64,000 bases of DNA from Paragordius varius (taxonomy: Eukaryota; Nematomorpha): positions 6,324,001 through 6,388,000 of the forward strand of contig OZ176055.1 of NCBI GenBank assembly GCA_964247055.1, in the 5' to 3' direction. The notes beneath the pieces are model-generated. The model saw only the letters and a list, made by a program, of their open reading frames with translations. It ran no database searches and had not been told where the DNA came from. Positions 13,701-27,909 of this stretch are shown piece after piece; position 1 is the first letter of the stretch; every line of letters begins with the position of its first letter. Made by a program: the position numbers and the translations under genes.

Positions 13701-16700
13701 TTTCGATGTTGCGGATAGTCGGAATTGACCTTAGAAGCAATAACAGCTGTATAATTTATTTGGCAAAAAAACTCAATATTTACCTAAAAAGAGGCCATTT
13801 TTCAATGGCATTTTTATCTTAAAGACGTCAATTTGGAAATAAAGCCTTTATTACAGCACAATTGGCTTCGCGGGCCTTATAATAATGGACATTAACATAT
13901 ATTTATTGAATTTTAAACGTACAACTGTAAAGCTACTTCTGCCAAATTTGGCAAGATTTATTTAGAAAATTGGATATCTTAAAATTTTGTATTTGAAATT
14001 TATCGCAGGCTGCAGAAATTTTTTGGAGGGCCGCATGCGGTCCGCGGGCGCGTGTTGGACACCCCCGCTCTAAACTAGTATTTATTATATATTTAATCCT
14101 AATTTTACAAAACATTAAAATTGTTAAAATTCACATAATAAAAAGATTTTTTTACATATATGCTCCACTGATTACAGAATTAAAATAATTACATTTTACA
14201 TCTTAGCATTCTTTTTCGGTCATGGTAGCTTGCGGTGCAATTGTCTCTGCTTATTTGTAAAATTAAGTTTTTATAATCGATAGTTACATACGCATATCCA
14301 ATTTGCACTATAAACCCACATGTCGGTATTTAAGTAAAAACATCATATATTGGCCATTGGAAAATGTTATCATGTTCGAAATGGATTTAAAATGTATTTA
14401 CTAGAGGTCTTTATTTTGATATAATATATAATATGTAGACTGTTTAGTTGATAAAGGGATCAATAAACTATTGTGAAAATATAATTTGCCTATATTTATA
14501 TTTTTATTTTTAATTAAAATCTAAAATATAAAATTTTTAATTTATTCACAACAAAATATCTGTTTATTACACACAAAGCTAAAAATATTACAAGTATGTG
14601 TTTTTAAATCCATTAATTTAGCCAATTTATTTAGTTTTTTTTATTATAATCGAAAATTCATGTGCAAATAATTTTCATTTATCGCAAATTTCGATTAATA
14701 TAAATTAAATATTATATATAATACACAGATCCTTTGACAGTCATAAACTTTTTCCCTGGCATTATGCCTTCAGGTTTATTATCCAACAATTCTAGCCGCC
14801 TATTTGAATTGGCCCAAAATGCACATTCTGAAAATTTAAACATTATACAGAAATACCTTAAATTACAAGAAGAAAATAAAGATATGGCATCTGATGATCA
14901 TGAAATTTTAAACACCTCTGATTTGGATTGGAATACAAGTCTTCCCACCCTAATTGAATATTTAACTGACATGCGATCGTATTATATTACACAACTGGGT
15001 CCATTGACAATTACGGGTGAAAGTACAGAAAATTATGCAAAGAATAAAGGTTTTTTATACAAAAACAGTTTTTATATAATGTTACCAAGTTATTTTGGAT
15101 TTAGTGAGTGTTTTATATTCCTTAAGTGTGTTTGATGTCATATTGTAATACATTGTTTAAAAGTATAACATTTTTACGGATTTGTTTAATGACTGTGGGT
15201 CTCATTTTATGATCCATTTATCATTATTTTTGGATGTTTAATTTATACATGCTAATTATAACATCTTAACCAACTAAGACGTGATTCTATTGACAAAGTT
15301 TGTTGGTAAAAAACCACTACATCCATTTAAAGTAAATTTGAAAATATACATAATTTCAATAATCAATTATTGCTGATTTCCTATTTTAGACAAATACTTA
15401 AACACATTCTTTTCATGCATAATAATTATTTCCGTTTCATGTAGAATTATACACCTCTTATCTCCGCATCATTGACACGTGTCTTCTCAAATGTTATGCC
15501 AAAACAAATTGTACGTTAGTCAGTTCCTTACTCCGATTACCCCAAACCTATTGTGATTGTTGTGTAGCTGAACGTATTTTACGCAAACGCAATATGATGG
15601 CAGAGTTGGTTTTGTTTTATCAGCGGGCAGGTTTGCATGAGAAAGCCCTTGAACTTTTGTTGGGCGAATATGAAAAAGCGCGCAAAAAGCTTCAAACCAC
15701 TTCGCCTCAGAAATTATCTCCCACCCCGAGTAAAGACTCGAATAAGGAATCCACATCGATGTTAAGTGAGCAGGAGGAAGAACAGCTTTGTCCTGAGTTA
15801 AATGCATTCATTGAATATGTGGAAATGGAAATAGGTAGGTACGTCAAATATTGTTAAAATGAATTATTAAGACTGATCGTAATAACTAAGATCGGCGTTT
15901 TTTATGGAAAGACGACAGACTTTTTGCGCCTTTTTTCTAAATAACCTTTTGCTTTGGAAAATATGGAATAGGGGTGTGTGTAACCCACCTAACTACAGTA
16001 ATAAATGAAATTTTAATGGCAAAACGTAAAAACTCAAAGACAATTTTTAAATGAAGACACTATTGATTTTTATATAACCTTTTATTTTAATTTATAGAGA
16101 TACTTACATAGGTAATACACTCAGTTTTGCAATCAACTATGTTTTTTATAAAAAATCAAGTATCAAAAATATTGTTACTCTATAAAAATATATTTTTTTA
16201 GTTTTTTACGGTTTGTTCCTATAATTTATTTACAGTATTTGTTTATGTCTGAAATGGGACCGTATTCTTGGAACCGTTTTTTATTTTCCGATTTTAATTC
16301 AATTTTCTAAACTTTCTTATTCTACAATTGTAAAAATAACGTGTGCTTTAGTTCCGGTTTCAAAGTGTTTGTTGCGAATTCAGTTACAATTTTATTTTTC
16401 GCTCAAATATTTCGATTTTTGAACCACTTTGAATTTACAAATAACGTATTTATTGATGAGATGGCAAAAAAATTCATAGGTAAGCGGCAAAATTTTATTT
16501 TTTGCTACTTTATATTATTATATTTTATGTCATTTGAAATAATTTAATAAAGGTCACCATTAAAAAATTTTTTAAAAAAAGTAGTAAATTTCTGAAAATT
16601 CTTCTTTTTTGGTTACATTATTAATGGTTTCAGTTTTAATCCTTGGTATATGTCTATTTAAATAGTATGTTAAAAAATTTATTGTTTTTTTTATCAATTA

Positions 16701-19700
16701 TAGATGCATCTAAGCTTGATTTATTAATCAAGTACCTGGGAAAGTTACACCAAAATGCTCAGAATAAAATGGTGTCATACAAAGTATAATTTTTTTATTT
16801 ACTAAACAGATATTAACCAGTACAAATTTTTCGCGTGATTATGATCGTGAAAAATCGCTTTACTATTTGATTGCGCATCAACCTGAAAGTTTGATATCAT
16901 ACCTACAACATATTATTGAGGTTTGGGGTGAGGAACGAACACTTTTTCACAATGCCCTTATAAATGCTTACCGTGAAACCCTAATCACGGATATTAAAAC
17001 TTTGCAAGATTTGCTTTCAGAAACTAATGATGTATTTCTTTCGATAAATAGAACCAGTTGTTTTCATAACGAGTATGGATTGATTCAAAAAATAAGCACT
17101 AAAAATGCCGTATTGGGACACTTTTATGCCACTGATATTAAAGAATTAAACCAAATATTATGGTTACAAGGTGATGATAAAACAACTATTATTGACACTA
17201 TAAATGATGGATCTCCCAGTTATGACGATAAGAATGAGCAATCATTTAACTTGAATAGCGTGAAACCAGTTGATGCCGACGAAAGCTTTGATGATATTAT
17301 GGGATTAGATGCCAGTAAATTATTTTTGGACGAATCGAATGAAAGCACCGAAGATATTAGTACTGTTGAGGATTCTGATGTAAGCTTTGAGGCTAATTTT
17401 ATTACATACAATAAGTATATTGATATTGGTCAATTCACATTATTGTTGGCCAATTGGTATACAGTATGATAGAAAACAAATTTTGTCAATATTCAAATTA
17501 AATTTAATGTTGTAAGATTGAAAAAAATTGTAATTTTAACCATTTATTGTTTTTTACTCATACGCTACTGTATTGCCTATTGGCCAATATGTGATTATTA
17601 TTAGGCCATCAAATTTTTGTTTAAAAAGTTTATATTATTTGAAAAAAATGACGGTTAATTATTAGATGATTTATATTCCTCTTTTTTATAGTTAAAAATG
17701 AATCATGAAGGTTTATTAATAAAATTAGAAGTATATTTGATTAATAAGTTGTTATGATTGGTGGAATGCAATTTTATATCTAAAAATAAATTGTTACTCT
17801 TTTACCAATATTATATAGCATAACACATTATTGCCATTATATATTGCAGACCCTTGTATCCCGTGAACTATTGATGGAAAAAATTCAAACACTCTCAAAC
17901 AAAATTGGTGAAGATCGAATTCGCCTTCGAAAATATCTTGAAAATCCATATTATTTACCAGATACACTGCTAAACATATTTTTGGATGATTGTAAGCTTT
18001 GTTCCATAGATTTCAATTGTTTTTGCTAAGGTCAACTCAATCTAGATATAATTCAATGTTGAATTTATATATTTTTAACATTAACTGAAAATATGAATTA
18101 TTTTATTTTTTAGTAATAAAGCGATTTTTATTTTAACAGATTTTAGCGTAGAAAAAGCCCTAATACATGTGAGATTGGGTAATTATTCTGATGCATTGCG
18201 TATGTTTGCTTATACACTGAACGATCTTAAATTGGCTCTTAAGTTTTGTGATTCTCACTATACTTCCTATAACAATGTAATATCACTATTTGTTTGTTAT
18301 CATATGAACGCTTTTCATGATCTATTATAAACGACATAAAAATTCAGATGCATATTTTATTTGACACATATATAATACAGACAAATGTCCTGATTTTTTG
18401 ATCCTTATTTGTGATATACCATTTGCACTTCAAGAGTTTCCTTGAACATTCAAATTGGCTTCAAATATAACATTTAGTGTTAGTCTTTGAACATTTTTAT
18501 TATGTTTTTAACTTTTAATAATCAAACCATGTATCATATATTATTTTTTCATTTTTAACCAAACTTTATTAAACATTCATAATCAATATTAACTTTTAAT
18601 CATTCAGAAACCGTATGTCTTTATTTATTTTTTAAGAAATATTTTAATATTTTTAAGTATCTTTACAATTGAAATATATATATGTTTTATAGCTCATCAA
18701 TTACATGATTTCTTAAAAAATATAAGTAAATAATTTTGTATTAAAAAAATAGTTTGAGACAAAAAAAGAGGTTTTTGATGGAAAAATTTTAATTGGTTGA
18801 AATATAATAAATTTATGAATACATCCAAAAATAATGGTTAAATCTCAGCATAAAAATTTTAAGGATCAACTTGTGTTCAAGGACAACCTCGAAGTCCTAA
18901 TGGTATATGTTTAGCATAATGGTAAAAACAGGTTCGTAAAATAAAATTATTTCACATTTTTATATTTGTAATAAGTTTTTGTTTCCATCTTCGATTATAA
19001 TAGTGGATAGTCATTGATTTTTATTCTAAAATTATTTTAAGCGGTTTTGTGTGTTTTACAAAAAAATGACGATAATAAAGGAAAAAACATTGCATTAAAT
19101 TATGTCGTCATAACATACCAGTGAAACCGTTGTAACTTAATTATTTATGTTAATTTACATAATTTGCCGTCTTAATAAATATTTTAATGATTATTAAGGA
19201 AGGTTTTAACCTAGATTTGTCATTTTCTTTAGATTTATTATGAACTGATATCAGTATTAATCTCCCCACCGGACGGTGCTAAAAACAAAGATTATTTGGA
19301 GAACATTATTGAAATACTTAACAGTCATTACAATCAAATTCCATTTTTAAAGGTTACCCCTTACACTTGTAATAATGTATCGATATAGGTTATAGATTTA
19401 TTACCTAATATACCGCTTACCCGAATTCAAAAATATTTAATGAACATATTTACCAACAATCAACGACAAATAAATCACAACCAGATTGTAAAAGGTTTAT
19501 TGGAATCAAAAAATGATCAAGTTTTGAAAAAAAAATTAATATCATTCCATAGGTTATTAATCAAAAATTTTCCGTTCTTTCCCAACAAATCATTGTGGAT
19601 GATGCAACATTATGCAAGTTATGTATGAAAAAAATTAAAGAAAGGTATCATATATGTTTAATGTAATGTTTTAAGTACGTTTATTCGGTATCCAAATGGT

Positions 19701-19751
19701 TTGTTTGCTCACTATTTTTGTTACAAAAACCCATCGTCTCCAAACTCATGA
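10719..19751 (+). CDS. VPS39: VPS39 (VAM6), HOPS complex subunit
   Basis: Tether subunit of HOPS for fusion with late endosomes and lysosomes. Nineteen exons read through: 10719-10830, 10855-10938, 10959-11137, 11166-11261, 12211-12247, 12344-12688, 12760-12880, 13271-13424, 13556-13685, 14729-15049, 15445-15834, 16704-16783, 16810-17379, 17850-17991, 18140-18276, 19233-19352, 19389-19520, 19553-19644, 19676-19751; 1,068 residues, longer than the roughly 880 of vertebrates. An N-terminal CNH propeller (IKHLIWYNESIIFATKNDY) is followed by a helical clathrin-type repeat region (LRIIDTCLLKCYAKTN, AGLHEKALELL, LISYLQHIIEVW, LFHNALINAY) and a C-terminal zinc-binding part with CKLC and HYFC. Extra length is an acidic insert around 17180-17379. 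Seven introns are 20-36 nt. Skipping intron 12248-12343 keeps frame but adds an odd hydrophobic stretch. TGFBRAP1 is the paralogue considered; the C terminus fits VPS39. Confidence 0.92.
11433..11979. mobile_element. TAACACTT MITE in VPS39 intron 4
   Basis: Begins TAACACTTGAATAC and ends CGAGTGTTA, in opposite orientation to the copies upstream. The subterminal repeat is decayed (GGGATAATTAATGACCCC). It fills much of the intron 11262-12210. Confidence 0.65.
13845..14070. mobile_element. hAT MITE remnant in VPS39 intron
   Basis: GC-rich island GGGCCGCATGCGGTCC followed by the terminus GTTGGACACCCCCG, as in hAT MITEs ending GGACACCCCTG. A GGCTTCGCGGGCC motif marks the opposite subterminal region near 13865; the outer left end is not clear. 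It lies in intron 13686-14728. Confidence 0.55.
18415..18907. mobile_element. Iteron MITE in VPS39 intron
   Basis: Starts TATACCATT with GCACTTCAAGAG and CCTTGAACATTCAAATTGG, ends with CAACTTGTGTTCAAGGAC and AATGGTATA. Same architecture as 1480-1809 and 60731-61307: matching outer ends plus inward TTGAACAATTCAA-like repeats. Confidence 0.65.
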
Positions 19752-19809
19752 AACATTAGATATTAGAAAATAATATATACGCCTAAATTATTATTTATTT
19801 ATTTGTATT

Positions 19810-19815
19810 AATAAA
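19810..19815 (+). terminator. Poly(A) signal of VPS39
   Basis: AATAAA 59 nt after the VPS39 stop codon; supported by position only. Confidence 0.35.
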
Positions 19816-19851
19816 TGTTTTTCATTATTAAAAATTAAAGTTTATCTATAA

Positions 19852-20165
19852 CAGGGGTACCCAACCAAATTTCGACCAAAAATATGGCATTAATAGATAT
19901 TAGATATCAAATATTAAAATGTTTAAAAAATATGAATCAACTTTAAAAACTATATATATATTTCACCAAGTTTAATTCTTTGCCAAAATTTGGAAATAAT
20001 TATTCAGATATTGTTTAAGCAATATTAATTTGATATGGATTTATTTTATAAATAACAATATTTTTGCGAATTATAGAATTTAATATTTATTTGATCATTT
20101 TACAAATTTTTCGGGATCCGCATAAAATATCTAGGAAGGCCCATGTTGTAGATCTTTGATCTATA
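19852..20165. mobile_element. hAT-like remnant between VPS39 and IDH
   Basis: Left end CAGGGGTACCCAACC resembles the hAT MITE end CAGGGGTGTCCAAC. Further right come GGATCCGCATAAAAT and GGCCCATGTTGTAG, a decayed version of the usual GCCGCATGCGG ... TTGGACACC end. The right boundary is uncertain. Confidence 0.4.
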
Positions 20166-20413
20166 CCATGTCTAAAGGCTACTATAAACGATTTAGCATT
20201 AAATCAAAAAACAATCTTGGATCAATATATTAAAAAATTTATTATGAAATAGTGTATGTATATCACCTAAAAATAAAACGGTAATACTAAAAATATCAAA
20301 AACGGTGCAGCGATAATTAAAATAAAAGTCGTGTGTGGTTTTGGTGCACAAGAAATTTCTATTCTATAATTCCTACATAAATAAATAAATGTATATTGAG
20401 CATTTATGTTTAA

Positions 20414-21189
20414 TTAAATTTTGGCACGTTGAGATGCAACCGTGTTAGAGGCCAAATGAGTATTCAGATTTCTGCTTATTTCATCCAAAAACTCTTCTGT
20501 GTTAAGGTAATCTCCAGGTTTAACCCTAAAATAATAAATTTATTGGATAATGTTTAGGCTATAATATTATGATATTAATTGGGAGTATTTGTGTTAAAAA
20601 ATTGAATTCGTTTAAACGTTAATTTACCTTAAAGTTTAATTAAGTTGACTTAATGGTAGTAAACGAAAAATTTAAGTTTTATTAAAATTAATTTTTTTAA
20701 AGTTGTTATTATTATAAGATCAAAATTTTTACTTTTTAGCATCTCCTTTAACGCAAAGCGCTAAATCTTTTGTATACTTTCCAGAATCAATTGTATCGAC
20801 GCATACCTTTTCAAGCGTATCAGAAAATCTAAAATGCAAAAATTTTGAATTTTAAACCATGTTAATATTAAAATATTAATAGAATGTAAGGTTATTGAAC
20901 CGTTTAAGAAAATGTAAATTATTTAAATGACAAAAAAATAGTTGATAAAACCTCTTTTTGGTATATTAAGAATTAAGCAAAATAACTTGATCTTTCTATG
21001 TTACCAAAAAGGCATGTCAAATAGGATAACAGTATTATGAAAAAAAATTCTTAACCACAAGAGGTTAAGCAAAAAGAAAATAGATCTATGTATTTTTAAA
21101 AATAAACCCCGGTGTATAAATCCTCTAATTGAGATTTATAATGTTTTTAGAGTAAAATGCCTTACCAAAAAAATAAATATATATATATG

Positions 21190-21229
<40 letters not shown>

Positions 21230-24200
21230 AATTTGCCACGGTGTGGTATAATAAATTGGAAAAAACGATAAAAACATTTTTAATTCCGAGTTTCCGTCAA
21301 GTTTGGCCCTATGTGCTAATCCACGCGTCCAAGCAAATATGCTAGCAATGGGATTTGTGCTTGTTGGATTACCCTATAATACAATAAACATTTAAATTAT
21401 TATCGATGATAAATCGTGAAAACTAGAGAGGTATTTTTGGAAGAAAAAACAATCATATTTATTAAACCTTCATTTTTTATATAACCTACAGCTTTTGATT
21501 GCAAAATAGCTAATAATGTGTAGAAAATTGGTGACACCTAAACATACTTCATATTTATAATTATAATTGTTTATAAGGGGAAAATATAGTTTAAAAAGTA
21601 TGGTTGTCTGCTAAGTCTTCTACGAATTTTTACGTTTTGCCTCTAAAATATTAATTTTTACTGAAAATGTGTGGTAAGAGAAGAAAATTAAGTTTTTTTT
21701 AAATCATGTCCCCGCTGTCGATAGAAAAAAGGAATTATTCACCAAAAATGTTCTGACTTATAATTAAAAAAAATTATTATTCCTTTTATATAAAATATTT
21801 TTTTCAGGCTTGGAACCTGAACCCGGTTCCTGGGATTTAACAAAAACCGGTTCCATTGGGATGGAACCAACGCAGTTCTAGTTCCACTTCTCCAGGAACC
21901 ACCCCGGTTCTATCTATAAATTTTTAGAAACCCGATTCCGGTTCCACCTCCTTTACTGGCTCCCATATAATTTTTATTATAAAACATTTATTTTATTATT
22001 TAAATTTGATTGTACCACTACATGTTACATACTTCAAACTTTAAACCTAAAACTAAGCGCCTAATATTATATTAGCGATACTCTCGAATTTTGGGCGATT
22101 CGGCTGTTCTAAAAAAACTATGTCATATCTCAAGTTAATTTATAATACACATGTTAGTTTATATTTGTCTCCGAAAGGATTTCAGACCAGAGAAGCAGTT
22201 TGACCAGTGAATTGCTTGGTGCAATAATTTATTAAAGTTACATAAAGAATTTTTCAGATGCCATACTTACTTTAACTCTCATTTTATACCTTTGTTATAT
22301 TACCTATTATATTTTTTTAATTTGTTTCATTTATTAAACTACATTATATTTCCTTCAATATACATTTGCCAATTTATAATAAATTGTTTGATTGATAACT
22401 GTTAATATTTTGGTTGTATTATAATAATAATAATATAAGAGAATCATTTAAAAGTCAACCGAAAATAAAACCGCCGGTTCCGGAACCGCTAAATTTTAAA
22501 AAAACCAACGCGGTTCCAGTTACATTTGTTCAGGAACACCGGTTCCGGTTCCAAAATTTCTGGAACCTTTAATTCTTAAAACCAACGCGGTTGCGGTTCC
22601 GCTTGTTGAACCGACCCGGTTCCAGTTCCACTTTATTTGTACCAGTTCCAAGCCCTGTTTTTTTCCTCAGAGCCCAAAACAAATAGCTTCGCGAGGGCCG
22701 CATTTGCAACTCAAAATGCCGATGGGTGGCATTTAAATAAACTAATTTTGCCTAGAGAACCTATTTACCAAAAGAAAGGGTAAGATGTGAAATATAAGAC
22801 TATTTACTAGCCTAAATTAATTAATCATTTATCGAATCAATAATATGAAATTAAATTTGCTGAAAAAAGTTAAGCATGAATCTTCAAAAAATAATATTTT
22901 TTAAGGAAAAAATTATATGCATTTGAATGAAAATTTAGTCAGGATTTTGTAAAAATGTTTTTAAAAAAATAAAATTTTTTTGATTTTATATAATCAACAT
23001 TTTTCAAATATTTTTCGTAAGCCGATGAAAAAGTCGTGTGCCAACAAATTATCCACCAATCAATTAACACCCAAAAGTATTGTATAAATTATGTAACAAC
23101 CTACCTACTACACCAAGTAAAATTAAAACTAATTATAAATTTTTCGAAATAACTGGATATAATTAAATGCTTATGTTGTAAGAAGGCATATTCAATTTTT
23201 AAAATATTGTTAAATAAGCATATTAAAATATTTAATTTTTATTTTTTTAAAAATATGTTAAAAACAATAAAATCTTACTATCTCTCTTCCAAAAAAAATT
23301 TACTAGCATTTTTTACAAAAAACAGAAGTTTTTAAATGACCATGGTCAAAAAATAAATAGTCACTGACCTAATTACAAGTACAATAAAAAAAGTAAAACC
23401 TTTTGATGTTCCCTGTAATGACGTGTAACTGTTCCGTGGGCGGCTTCGGCCTCTATCGTTTTCCCATCCGGACAGATTAGGACGGAAGTCATGAGCCCGA
23501 GTGAACCATACCCCTGAGCAACTATATCAGATTGAACGTCCCCGTCATAATTCTTACAGGCCCAAACGAAACCGCCTTGGCTTTTGAGGGCTTGTGCCAC
23601 CATATCATCAATCAATCGATGTTCATACCAGATCCCAGCTTGCGTATACGCATCTTTGTATGATCTATCATAATCATAATATAGGAAATGCTGAAATATG
23701 TGAATAAAATGTTAGTAGTACACAAATAATGTTAGTTGTTAAAAAAATTGGTAAAAGAAATTTTTTATTTGAAAAAAAGACAGCACCACTGTTTAAACCT
23801 AGATTATTGTTATCTAATTTTTTTTCATTAAGGCTACATTTAACAAAATAGATTTTGAAAGGTCGAAAATTTTTTAAATGATTTTGATTTGCGTTCCTTA
23901 CACAAACGCCTTATTCAGCATTGTCAATCCAATATGTTTATTCCTAATAAAATACTATCCATATTATAGGTGGGATATTTTTCGCAAAAAAATTTAAAAT
24001 ATATATTTTATAGGAATACCATCAACAACATCTTGTTTTTTTTCAAAATTAGTAAAAAAACATTTTTTCTTATAAACCGTGTACAACCCTTAAGAAATAC
24101 TTTCTGTTGTTTCTAATTACACAATTTATTAACCGTGTGCTAATCTATTTTTTTTCTTTTAACTTTTCGTTATGCTATACATTTGTTTTACTTACTGTAT

Positions 24201-26352
24201 ATGTATCTTGATAAGATATATAATGGGAATATGTAGAAGACAAAGGGTAAAAAACTAGTAAAAGACATATTTTTGGTAAAAAAAACAAAATTATTAAAAT
24301 GACCGTCGTACTTTGTAAACCTTGATTTTTTATAGGTTCTTTAGAGGAAATATGTAGAATCAAAACTTAAAATAATTAAAAAATGATAAAAGACAAAAAA
24401 ATTCAAGAAAAGACATTCACACTTTTTAAACCTTTATTTTTTGTATGATCTATAATGGATATAGGTCAAAACGTCTATAAAAATTAGTAAACGACAAATT
24501 GGCAAAGAATACAATTTTAAGAAAAAGACAAAACACAAAATTGTTAAAAAGACCGCCATAACTCAATTTGATTTTTTGTGGGATCTATAAAGGGAAGGAA
24601 TATAATTATAAAGAGAGACAAAAAGTAAAAATTATTAAAAGACTAATATTTAAAAAGAGATACCATACTTCTTAATTTTTCTTAAACCCATATTACAATA
24701 AGCTCTAAAAATAAAAAAAAGTTTGTGTAACATCTGCTTTATCTAAATTTCATTTTATGTCTTACTTTTCATATATTTCTTGAAAGATATCCTTGAACCT
24801 GCCATCATAACGTTTAAGTATGGTATTTTTCGTACTTAAATACAAGGGATATTTTTTGCTAAGGGCATATTGAAAACTGGAATGAGCAAAATCTTTGATA
24901 CTCTGTTAAAAATATAATATTGAAAATTAATAAATATCCAATTTCTACCAAAAACAGTGGTCAAATTTTTTTGGACTTTTGTTGAGGTATATATAAAAAC
25001 ATTATATAAAAATCTTTTTAATTGATAATAATTTATATGAAAATTTGCTAAATATATTCAACTAATAACCATAAATTTAATAAAACATTAAGTGAATTAT
25101 TCAAATTTAACCAAAAATACAGATATATATCAATATCACATTAAAAAAATAATAGAATACCTCATCAGTATTATACATTGCAAGGGCGACACCATTCCCT
25201 TTGAAATTAAAAACTTTGTAAATTTCAGGTTTCTTGGTTTTATCAGGTGTAAAATATAATTCTAGCATCCCGGGTTCGTTTATCACAACATCAGTGGCTT
25301 TGTACTGTAACAAAATATAAAATATTATTTTGATAGGTGATGACCCCCTCCTTTTCCCTCAATAAAAATTTAAAAGTAACATTTCAAAAAATCGGATTTC
25401 ATGATAAGCATGAGATAAGTGTAAAGCTTTTATATAATTTACTTTCTTATTGTTTAGCTATTCTTTTGAAAAAAATCCTGCTGCATAAGGATTAAATTTG
25501 AGAGACTTATAAATTGACTTAATTATCCGTATTCACGATATTTAAATTAATTTGCTACCACGCGTGGTGTTGGATGAATCATTTTTAGTTAAAGGCCAGC
25601 TTTAGGTGTTCTGCACAACCATTTACACACCAAAGAAATTCCCAATTAACCCCATATACACAATGTAATCAAAAGTTTAACTTGAATTTTATGAGATTGT
25701 AAATTTAAAATAAAGTAGTCCTGATTTACGACGTTTTATACAATTTGTGTTAAAAAAAGTGGGAAGGCTTCTGTAGTAAAACATTAAACCTGATCACCAA
25801 AAGCATGGCGTCCTATAACAATAGGTTTTGTCCATCCAGGCACTAAACGTGGAATCGACTGACAAATGATGGGTTCGCGAAAAACGGTTCCACCCAATAT
25901 ATTTCTTATGGTACCGTTCGGACTAAGCCACATTTTTTTAAGGTTAAACTCTATAATAATTGGAAAAAATTAAGTTATTTATGAATTATAAATCATTCAT
26001 CTTAATTTATAATTACCCTTAACTCGGGCTTCATCTGGTGTTATAGTAGCACATTTGATGCCAACATTAAACTTTTTAATAGCATTGGCCGCTTCCACCG
26101 TAACTTGATCGTTTGTTCTATCTCTGTTTTCTAATCCAAGATCGTAATAAATACATTCTAAATTAAGATTCGGAAAAATTAGCTAAATAATTATGGACAT
26201 AAAACCTTTTCTTTAATCATATTCCATATAATCCGTGTCATTTCATCCCCATCTAGCTCAACTACTGGATTGTCTACTTTTATAGTATGCATCATTCGCT
26301 TTCCCGAACACGTCAAAAAATTGTTAAAAAATAATTTTAGTACAGCTGCCAT
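20414..26352 (-). CDS. IDH2: NADP-dependent isocitrate dehydrogenase, probably mitochondrial
   Basis: Oxidative decarboxylation of isocitrate to 2-oxoglutarate with NADPH formation. Nine exons on the minus strand: 26352-26206, 26182-26017, 25950-25790, 25304-25161, 24902-24766, 23664-23400, 21373-21276, 20828-20733, 20525-20414; 441 residues, close to the family length. Conserved blocks appear in order: [32 protein letters not shown] (substrate-binding Ser, Asn and Arg), [10 protein letters not shown] (the active-site Arg), [21 protein letters not shown] and YDGDVQSD (metal site), [13 protein letters not shown] (NADP), [16 protein letters not shown]. The N terminus [19 protein letters not shown] is basic and hydrophobic, consistent with mitochondrial import (inference). 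The first intron is only 23 nt (26183-26205). The intron 21374-23399 holds a hAT element; the one at 23665-24765 holds a degenerate tandem repeat. Confidence 0.94.
21178..21228. repeat. AT microsatellite in IDH intron
   Basis: About 50 bp of alternating TA with rare TG or CA interruptions inside the intron between IDH exons 7 and 8. Confidence 0.8.
21805..22657. mobile_element. GGTTCC-iteron hAT element in IDH intron
   Basis: Starts CAGGCTTGGAACC and ends GGTTCCA..CCAAGCCCTG. Both subterminal regions are packed with CCGGTTCC or GGAACCGG motifs, an unusual GC-rich pattern here, and the centre is plain AT-rich DNA without a transposase. A second copy with perfect ends is at 33901-34661. The flanks are T-rich, so no clear 8-bp target duplication can be read. 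Confidence 0.7.
24190..24670. repeat. Degenerate about 120-bp tandem repeat in IDH intron
   Basis: About four diverged units, each with an AAAAAGACC-like start, TTGATTTTTTATAGG and a GATCTATAA(T/A)GGAAATA-like part followed by AAAAGACAAA runs. It fills much of the intron between exons 5 and 6. No coding potential. Confidence 0.5.
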
Positions 26353-27909
26353 AAAAAGGTAGATGACCCAATGAAACGTTTTTGCGTCTGTTTACGAAAG
26401 GCCTTTGGCGCTATGTTGTAAGTTTATGTTTTTTGAATATTGAATCATATTTGTTAATAATAATATAACCTTATAATTTAGTTTATACCTATTTATTTAT
26501 AAAAAATTCAAAAAAAATCAATTTTCTGGGAGTAAAAAAATACCCCCAATAAATTAATGTTAAATCGAAAAATTTGGTTTTCTTTGATACCGTGGCTCAC
26601 GTGGTGACCATAAAACAGGGCAAAATATTTTTATTTTAGAAAAATGTTATTTCTTTGGCTTTGGAAAAATTGTTAGCACTTCATTGAAGTGTTTGGGGAG
26701 ATAATATTATGGAGTGCTCCAAATGGTTAACATTATATATAATCGCCATATAACAGTTTACGATTTAAAATACTTCATGACCTATTTCTCTTTTAAATAT
26801 TTTGGGGCATTTGCCTACCCCAGAGTCTGCAGTCGTAATAAAAAATAATTATTTAATCCAAAAAGCTCAGAATTTTTACAGTTTTTGATTTCTAAAGCCC
26901 GATAATCAGATAGCTCAAAAACATGATTGAAACAAACACCTGATAATAAAATCGATAAATATCGAGAAATCGCATATAAATCGTATTTGAAAGCCTTGCC
27001 AAATTAGTTTTGTATATTTTTTAACATAGGCTAATGACCATTGTATTTAAAATCTTAAGGAATTTAAAGCGTAAAAGGACGGTAAAAAATTTGAGCTGGC
27101 TATTTAATTACATTTTTAAAATCTATCATGCGCTTAAAAGGCTTAAGAAAACATATATTTAGATTTGGCCGAATACTGAATATATTTTTAAAGATCATTA
27201 GATTTTATGGTCTAGGGGTATAAAATCACCCCAAAAGGCTATCAAAGTGTTAAAAAACAGAAAATATTTGGCGACAAAAAGTTTGAGGTTCGGATTTATT
27301 AAATTTTATATCAAAATTTACTTTCTGAATAATGACTGTCACTGAATGCATTATAAATCCCAATAAAATAATATTTGTAGAATATAAAAATTACTTTGTA
27401 GAAAGCTACCCCAAATTTTATGATGAAACATATAACATATTTTTATTAATTTGTGCATATAGAAAAATCTGGAAAACAGCGCATAGATGTATTTCTAAAT
27501 TAATTTGAGCCCCGAAAGTCTCGCTTTGGACCTCGCTAAAATAGGCTAGTTTTCCAAATAGCCGACATTTACGATAGGATATACATGATAGATTATTAAC
27601 AATTTTGTTTTTCTAAAAGGCATTCTTTGCTTTTAAAATAAAAATACAAACATTTTTATAGCGCGTCTAAAGTATTCCGTAGTTTAAAATGGTTGTATAT
27701 TTTTTAATTATAAGACTTAACGCATCAAACCGTGCTTGTTATGAAAATGAAATTCAAATTATATTAAAACTTTTAATTATATAGGTCCAAGGTTGGTTCC
27801 CTAAATGTTTAAATCGAAATCGATATTACATAAAATAAATTTTTAACAACATTCATATTAATAATTATATATAAAAATATACAGTTTAGAGTATCTTTTT
27901 TCCTTTTTT

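Noticed and set aside
16341-16547. Open frame in a VPS39 intron
   Set aside because: Exon 15445-15834 joins 16704-16783 in phase and the family alignment is continuous, so no exon is needed here.
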